Assembly: GCF_958295425.1 (NCBI RefSeq)
Contig: NC_081141.1
Coordinates: 28,628,855-28,692,854, forward strand
DNA from: Solea solea
Taxonomy: Eukaryota; Chordata; Actinopteri; Pleuronectiformes; Soleidae
Reading direction: 5' to 3'
DNA length: 64,000 nucleotides
Below, piece by piece: positions 57,830-64,000 of the stretch. The number at the start of each line of letters is the position of its first letter. Within the stretch, counting starts at the first letter, position 1. The notes beneath the pieces are model-generated. The model was not told the DNA's origin and did no database searches. It worked only from the letters and a program-made list of their open reading frames with translations. Made by a program: the position numbers and the translations under genes.

Positions 57830-60230
57830 GTTCTGAAAAATAAAAATGCATTAGCATTAACTAAGTCTAAATTATGTTCTTTTTACGCCTGACAGCAATG
57901 TCCAAACTACAATTAAACAACAGCTTTGAGAATTTTGGACCAAACAGGAAGTCGGCCATGTTGGTTTTGGCGTCCATCTTGGCAATTATGGTATTAGATT
58001 TCACGAAGCAAATAAAATATCTATTTAATCATTCAAAAATATTTATTGTTTGAAAATATACTTGTTCTTTGTGCTCCCCATTTTGTTCTTTTCGAACAAT
58101 AAAATACAATATTTTTGAACGATTAAATTGATATTTTATTTGCTTCTTTAAAAGTGTTGTTTGAAAATATTGACACAAATCTAATTCCATAGGTGACTGG
58201 CACGCTTCATAAATGAACAAAGTCGTATGAGCACGTCTATCGTACCAACATAACTTTTCTCTCTCTCGAGGGTTACTCCACAGACCTAAAACGATTCAGT
58301 TTGAATGATTTCTTTGTTTTATGGAGCAAAGAAACCAGACATATTCACAGGATATGAGACTGTTTTGATTATTAATGACGCTAAAATCAATTTAAAAACC
58401 TTTACCAGTTTACCAGGGGGGGGGAATCGTACCAGAGACACCACAACACAATATTATTAGATACTGCGATAAACTGGAATACTTGTGAAATCATATGTAT
58501 TGTATCGGTATACAGCTCTAGTGAGTGAGAGCACCACCTAGTGGACTGAAGCATTTAGGCCCCAGACTGAGGCATTTAGACCCCTTCAACTATTACGAAG
58601 TTGAAGGGGTCATTTCAAAGACACAATTCTCCAACTGTGTAAAATAATATTGTTGAAATAAACAGTAAAAAAAAACATGACTCAGCTAAAGGGCTTTTGC
58701 TGATTGTTCTGTGCATATACACAACATTCGGATAATAATGGATTTTACAATCATGTCTGATATTTGACCAATACTGACCGATACCGATTCACATCCCTAA
58801 TAATAATAATAATAATACAAACAACAATTACAACATGTGTGAGCTTTGGTTTGTGGGTGAAAGAGCACACGTCCAGATAAAGAGGTCACACGCTCAGTGT
58901 TTGTAACCAGATATTCCTCCTCCGTCACCTCCTCCTGCTGCACTTTACTCTGCTCTACTCGAACACAGCGACACAGTAACTCTGCACTTTGGTCTAAATG
59001 TGATCTCATCAACCTTCAGCAGTTTGACGTTTCCTCTAAGAAAATGTGACAAAACTTCCCATAACTGTACAACAATGGAGTAAACAAACATTTTTACTCA
59101 ATACTAGAGGCAATATGGAAAAAAAACAACTCCATATTTTGATGATCGCAGTCATTATTTTTATGACAACTGAAAAGTCATATTTTAGCTGATTAATTTT
59201 TTTATGTATATTTTACAGTGCTATCCAATACGTTAAAGTGATTAATCTTGAAAAAAGTCAATTCATGAAAAAAACAGTGATTCATCTTTACTGCTGCGTT
59301 TGATTTACATCGGGAACTCCGAACTGGGAGTGACGCCACCCCCAAACGTCAACGCGTTCCACTCAAGACGTCAGACCTGCAAACGTATATCGGACTAGCC
59401 GTTGTTAGCAATACTGAGTCGATAGCAAGACTCTACGTGGGACACCGTAGAACCTCGCACAAAAACGGCGCAGTAACACGTCTATGGCTAAAATGTGAAA
59501 AGTACCATGTGTACAACTGATTTACTGTGAAACAAATACGTTGAGAAGATGCTATTAACGGTAAAAGAAGCAGTGTTTATACAGTGGCAAGTTTCCGAGT
59601 TTATGAATTGGAAATACGAAAAATTCAGTGTTCCGACTTGTCCTCGGGTCCACCTGCAATACCACCAATGTACAACAGGGGGCGGCGGCCCACACTTTGA
59701 GAAACACTGGTCTAAATGAAAAGATATCATCAGCCAGATTAATATTCTAGCTAGCATCACAACAAAAGAGCATAAGTGAGACATGTCTCTGTCCACGTGA
59801 TTTAAATTGCGTATTATGTGGCCAAAAAAAAAACAACTCAGGCAAGTTTAAAATTGATATTTATCCGTAGCTGACACTCACAAAGTAAGCTACAAGTCTT
59901 CTATTAGCCTCTAATATTTACCTTTTATTTTTGAAAACAGTCCTCAGTGTCTTGTCTCCGCCTCTCTGAGGGGACAATCCGCTACACAACACGAGTAAAA
60001 ACAAGCGAAACACGCACACTCCGCATCTGCGTTGACTTAATGAGCGCGTGGCACCAAACAAATGTACGAAAAACGTGAGCTAAACTCATTTAAAGTCAAG
60101 CGACAACGCGCTTTTTTGCTCCACTTACCTTTTCTTCTATTCAACTTTTAGTATTTACACAGACATGACTTACGGTGGGGTAAGTTAGCGCGGTGACACG
60201 CGATCAGCGTTTCCGGTCAAGTCTTAAAAA
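57830..60230 (-). other. pnpla7: pnpla7 5' intron and probable non-coding first exon
   Basis: The coding exon has an acceptor at 57833. A donor GTAAGTGG (complement of 60121-60128) suggests an untranslated first exon from about 60129 to 60230. The intron holds a family C fragment (57925-58000), a family A fragment (58280-58400) and a transposon-like end at 59670-59715 (GCCCACACTTTGAGAAACAC). I saw no coding sequence in it. Confidence 0.5.
58280..58400 (+). mobile_element. Dispersed element, family A fragment
   Basis: AAACGATTCAGTTTGAATGA and TTTATGGAGCAAAGAAACCA blocks in family order. Confidence 0.55.
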
Positions 60231-60755
60231 TACAACCAAAATATATAGTCGCTTTGAAATTGTTTAGTTTTATCATTAAATAAACGTTTTTATGTAAACT
60301 TTCAAATTATATTTCTCACGATAGCATTACATTCAACATGTAATCATATATATAGGTTTGTTTTAATTCCAATTATCTAGATGTTTTTTGTGATTATATT
60401 TAATTTCTGTATGTTATCAAGATCTAATTACTAAATTGGTAATTTTATACCATTGGACTTGTTTCACTTAACCATTCCACTTACATCTGTCTTTGTTTTC
60501 ATGAACTTCACAAAAACAAAAACAAAATTCCACAAAAAAAAACGTCCATGTTTGAGGTTTTATTTTGAAGGGCAACTCTTGTGTAGTTTCGCTAGTTCCG
60601 GCGAACTTCACGCGCGCTCTTGTCACTGACACATGAGCACAAGTATCACTGCTTCTCATTGGCTGATGGGCGGTGCTTCTCAGCCAATCGTTGCACGCGT
60701 CACTGCTCAGTCAGTCACGTTAGCCACGGACAGCGGAGTGACAGGGAGACTCAAG
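60230..60755. promoter_or_regulatory. Divergent promoter region of pnpla7 and mrpl41, with mrpl41 non-coding exon 1
   Basis: On the plus strand ATTGG at 60658-60662 (an inverted CCAAT box), GGGCGG at 60667-60672 and CCAAT at 60684-60688 lie 50-100 bp before a probable mrpl41 first exon. That exon ends at 60755 (TCAAG|GTGAGAG). The pnpla7 first exon donor is at about 60128 on the other strand, leaving about 0.5 kb between the two start regions. The middle is AT-rich, so these may be two adjacent promoters rather than one shared core. Confidence 0.55.
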
Positions 60756-61084
60756 GTGAGAGAACTCAAGCTTTCTTTTTCACCGTTATAAATGAATAAA
60801 TAATGTAATATTTAACGTTTTAAAACAATTCATGTTCATGTAAATCTATGATTCTCTTTCAGATAAATGACGCAGCACGAGCTGGTTTATGAGTTATCTT
60901 AGTTAGCTTAGCTAGGCAACGCCATGGCCGTAAACACACACTTCCAGGCGTAAACTTCACCAAATTAACGTCGATACTCAAGAATAGTTGGATTGTAATG
61001 GTCTTATTATGCACAATTGGTGATTTATTGTCTTACACTATAGTACGCACTTTGTTTGTGAATACATTTAAATTTCTTACTAGA

Positions 61085-61325
61085 GCTGCAACGAACGATT
61101 ACTTTCATAATCGATGAATCTGTCGATTATTTGTACGATTAATGGAGTAGTCGTTTGGTCCATAAAATGTCAGAAAACGTTTGTTGAAAAGTGTTGATCA
61201 GTGTTTGTCAAACCTGGAAATTAGGATGAGAAACTATAAAATATTCAGATTTAAGAAGCTGAATAATCAAAACTATAAAATATTCACATTTAAGAAGCTG
61301 AAAAACATGCTAAAATATGTCAAAC
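61085..61325 (+). mobile_element. Dispersed element, family A, with an internal two-copy duplication
   Basis: GAGCTGCAACGAACGATTAC, GTCGTTTGGTCCATAAAATG and CAAACCTGGAAATTAGGATG in order. ACTATAAAATATTCA(G/C)ATTTAAGAAGCTGAA then appears twice in succession (about 61232-61262 and 61279-61309). In the mrpl41 5' UTR intron. Confidence 0.7.
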
Positions 61326-61465
61326 TGTCTCCTATGGAAAAATAATTACCTTTATTTTGTCCTCTGGGTTTAGAGCTGTCTTCACTGTAAATGTAGAATC
61401 AAAGATGTTTTTCCTTTCTTTGTAGGTTATTCTGAGCCGACAGGAGGAGAAACAGCTGTGGCACC

Positions 61466-61873
61466 ATGGGTGTGTTGTCCAACCTGATGCGGGGTCTGGT
61501 GAGAGGAGCGGATAGGATGTCTGAGTTCACCAGCAAACGTGGATCGAGGACTCACAACAAAGGCCGGGGCGCAAGGCCCGCTGGACTGAGGCTGAGCAGC
61601 AGGAAGTTCCTGACCATCAGAGCCATGGTCCCAGAGTTTGTGGTGCCGTCATTGGACGGCTTCGCCCTCAAACCCTACGTGTCATACCAAGCGCCCAGAG
61701 GAACGGAGCCTCCGCTCACAGCACAGAGCTTGTTCGCAGAGGTGGTGGCTCCTCAGATCAGGAAGGACCTTGACGACGGAACCTTCAGCAATGACAACCT
61801 GGAGAAATATGGATTTGAGCCGACGCAGGAAGGAAAGCTCTTTAAACTCTATCCCAAGAACTATGTGCGTTAA
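61466..61873 (+). CDS. mrpl41: Mitochondrial large ribosomal subunit protein mL41
   Basis: Component of the 39S subunit of the mitochondrial ribosome. One uninterrupted coding exon of 135 residues (human 137), beginning [19 protein letters not shown], with an N-terminal basic, amphipathic mitochondrial-targeting stretch. Conserved blocks: [27 protein letters not shown] (residues 52-71), PPLTAQSLF, and the C-terminal [20 protein letters not shown]. The 5' UTR is split: exon 1 ends at 60755 and exon 2 starts at 61426 (TTTGTAG acceptor), 40 bp before the ATG. Transcribed away from pnpla7, the same arrangement as at human 9q34.3. Two family A sequence blocks lie in the 5' UTR intron. An AATAAA follows 66 bp after the stop. 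Confidence 0.97.
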   Translation: MGVLSNLMRGLVRGADRMSEFTSKRGSRTHNKGRGARPAGLRLSSRKFLTIRAMVPEFVVPSLDGFALKPYVSYQAPRGTEPPLTAQSLFAEVVAPQIRKDLDDGTFSNDNLEKYGFEPTQEGKLFKLYPKNYVR

Positions 61874-61938
61874 AATGCACGGACTTCTGACCTACTGGAG
61901 ACTTAAAAACACTTATTTTGTTTTACATGTGACTTCAC

Positions 61939-61944
61939 AATAAA
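61939..61944 (+). terminator. mrpl41: Poly(A) signal of mrpl41
   Basis: AATAAA, followed by TTTGCATGGAGGTGATG. Confidence 0.75.
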
Positions 61945-62254
61945 TATTTGCATGGAGGTGATGACATTAAGGCTTTTTTCTTGAGTCTGGGGGTAAATTA
62001 TGAGATGCACACAGAGAACGTAGAAGCTGTCGGGCAACTTTTATTGGTCAGAAATTGTGAAGAATAAGAATGTTTCCAGTAGACAAGTGACCAAAAACAT
62101 GAAAACTGCAAAAGAAAACTCACTGAATTCATCAGAAACATGTTCAGGGGAAAGTTCAGGGTTTTTAAGTGTGGTTTTATATCGTACTTATATGATTCAG
62201 GTTGTCAGAGAGTCTTTTATGAGAAGGAATCTTGAGTTTGTGTCACTTTTCCCT

Positions 62255-62515
62255 CTCCTGCACCAAAGTCCATAGAGAAAATCTGTGATTTTAGCTCGCG
62301 GGGGACACAAGAGCTGCTGGTCCTCTGCTGCCTCGTATGGTCACTTTGTGTCACTGAGGTCAATCCGAACAAAGAATTTCAAACACTGAAGTGACAAAAT
62401 AAGACCTTTGAACTTAGTGATGGAGGCAGCAGTGGATCAACAACTCCTGTGTACTGTGATGTAAAATCACTGGTTTTCTGTATGGAGTTTGGTGTGGGAG
62501 AGTGAGTGGCTTTAC
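62255..62515. mobile_element. Fold-back element, family B, copy 6
   Basis: CTGCACCAAAGTCCATAGAG at the left and GGAGTTTGGTGTGGGAGAGT at the right. The interior has CTGCTGCCTCGTATGGTCAC and GCAGTGGATCAACAACTCCT. One of the fullest copies. Confidence 0.8.
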
Positions 62516-63171
62516 AAACTTCAGTTTCCTGTTGCTAAAAACTGTGTTTAACAGTGAGATAAAGCAGAAAACATATACTTAAGAAAGTCTACATGCTCCA
62601 TGTGCATGTACTTCATATAAAACATGCTCAAAAACCCCAAACTAACCCTTGTAAAATCAGTTGCTGGTCATCACGCACTGTGTTTGTGATCAAAAAAACC
62701 TTGTGTAAGTAGTATGATGCGGTGGAGGATGTGCTGTATGACGTCAATACACAATTTAAATATAAGATTATACAAGAGAAACCATCAATAATGTCATTAT
62801 TATGAAAATATAGGTTCTGTTTTGTTATTTTAACATTCTGTTGTACACGTACTGTAAAAGTGAAAGGGACTAAAAATAACTGATAATATCGCTCAGCTTT
62901 GGTTCGATCGATCCGTCCTGAGTGATCTGATCACATTCTGTTCTGAATGCATCATCAAATCTGATTACAAAAAAAAGGTGGTTTCATGACTCATGTGACT
63001 CCGCCTCCTCTGCTAAGGTCCACTGATCCGCAGCAGTTTCACTGTTCTTTTTTCTTTTTACAGTTCTTACGACGTCCCCATACCTATTTTTTTTAACTAC
63101 TGCCACGTTAGAAATGATAGTCACACCATCTCTTAACAGTGTTTGGGCAGATAAATGAGAACGGTACCAAT

Positions 63172-63485
63172 TAGGGCTGCGACTAATGATTATTTTCATA
63201 ATCAATGACTCCGTCAAGTACTCGTTTGGTCCATAAAATGTTAGAAAATGTTGAAAAATGTCAATCCGTGTTTGTCAAACCTGGAAAGGATGACGTTCTC
63301 AAATGTCTTGTTTTGTCCACAAATGAAAATGATTAAGTTTTAATGATTTCTTTGTTCTATGGAGCAAAGAAACCACAAAATATTCAGATTTAAGAAGCTG
63401 AAAAATAACAGAAACTTGCTTTAATTATTGAAAAAAAAAAAAACTCCGACACTTGATTAATTTAGTAATCAATTAATAACCCTAA
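63172..63485 (+). mobile_element. Dispersed element, family A, near full length
   Basis: TTAGGGCTGCGACTAATGAT at the left. Then GTTTGGTCCATAAAATGTTA, GGATGACGTTCTCAAATGTC, CTATGGAGCAAAGAAACCAC and AAATATTCAGATTTAAGAAG. A TTAGTAATCAATTAATAACC right end. It gives the order of blocks used to identify the fragments elsewhere. Confidence 0.7.
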
Positions 63486-63927
63486 CCCTAATACCATGAT
63501 ACAATACACATACACAAATAAATCAAGGTATAGGAGCAGAGGAGTTAAAAAATACTGGTTAAACTGCCGTCAGCCAAGGAGGCGGAGTCTAACTTGTCCT
63601 GACAACAGATTGCCTTCATGATACTGGGGCCGATAACAACACTGATAAATATACTGTGGGTTGTTACAGAGGTCGTCTCCTCTGTCGTCAGCAGATGTGA
63701 ATTTTACATTTTACAAGGAGGTAGCAGCTTATTCAGGCTACAGTTTTAGTCATTAGTCATATCAGGGGATCTTATATCGTGTTTGCCGATATCTGATAAC
63801 TACAATTTAAAGCCAATATCGGCTGATACTGATATTGTTGTGCCTCCCTATTTCTTTTTCTAGTAATTAGCATCTTATTTCATGTTAAAGCAGCGCGACT
63901 AGAGTTTTTATTCACTCAGCTCCTCCT

Positions 63928-63934
<7 letters not shown>

Positions 63935-63985
<51 letters not shown>
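63935..63985. repeat. (CA)n microsatellite
   Basis: About 25 CA units at the right edge. Confidence 0.95.
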
Positions 63986-63987
<2 letters not shown>

Positions 63988-64000
63988 CGCGTCAGTCAGA

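Larger units (their letters stand above)
61960..64000. other. Intergenic region right of mrpl41
   Basis: Holds a family B element (62255-62515), a long family A copy (63172-63485) and a terminal (CA)n run (63935-63985). No gene recognised. Confidence 0.55.

Overview
The window looks like nuclear DNA of a ray-finned (teleost, probably percomorph) fish. Genes are split into many short exons with GT-AG junctions, microsatellites are abundant, short tRNA-derived and fold-back repeats are scattered through introns, and the encoded proteins are vertebrate tight-junction, lipid-enzyme and mitochondrial-ribosome proteins. I saw no bacterial, phage, CRISPR or viral content. Identifications come from reading translated exons against family sequences known to me; no search was run.

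Layout. (1) 1-8.5 kb, minus: occludin (ocln), with its last exon beyond the left edge. (2) 11.4-15.9 kb, minus: tricellulin (marveld2), complete. These are adjacent head-to-tail paralogues. (3) 17.7-21.1 kb, minus: fam151b (menorin family), complete in five exons. (4) 24.9-32.2 kb, plus: an inosine/uridine-type nucleoside hydrolase of the kind fish keep and mammals lack. A tandem duplication upstream carries two copies of a piece of its exon. (5) 34.1-37.6 kb, plus: pip5kl1, with an apparent one-base deletion that breaks the reading frame. (6) 38.2-60.2 kb, minus: pnpla7, 34 coding exons, about 1311 residues. (7) 60.7-61.95 kb, plus: mrpl41, divergent from pnpla7 across about 0.6 kb. The rest is intergenic sequence with repeats.

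The genes do not form one pathway. Occludin and tricellulin act together at epithelial junctions; pip5kl1 and pnpla7 both concern phospholipids; mrpl41 is mitochondrial. Gene content joins the human 5q13-14 group (OCLN, MARVELD2, FAM151B) to the 9q34 group (PIP5KL1, PNPLA7, MRPL41).

I did not find an undescribed biological system. The most useful observations are the pip5kl1 frame break, the captured and tandemly duplicated nucleoside-hydrolase exon fragment, a minisatellite in marveld2 that appears to have grown out of an interspersed element (with a two-copy array elsewhere in the window), a six-copy fold-back element family, and TG/CA tracts placed at many splice junctions.
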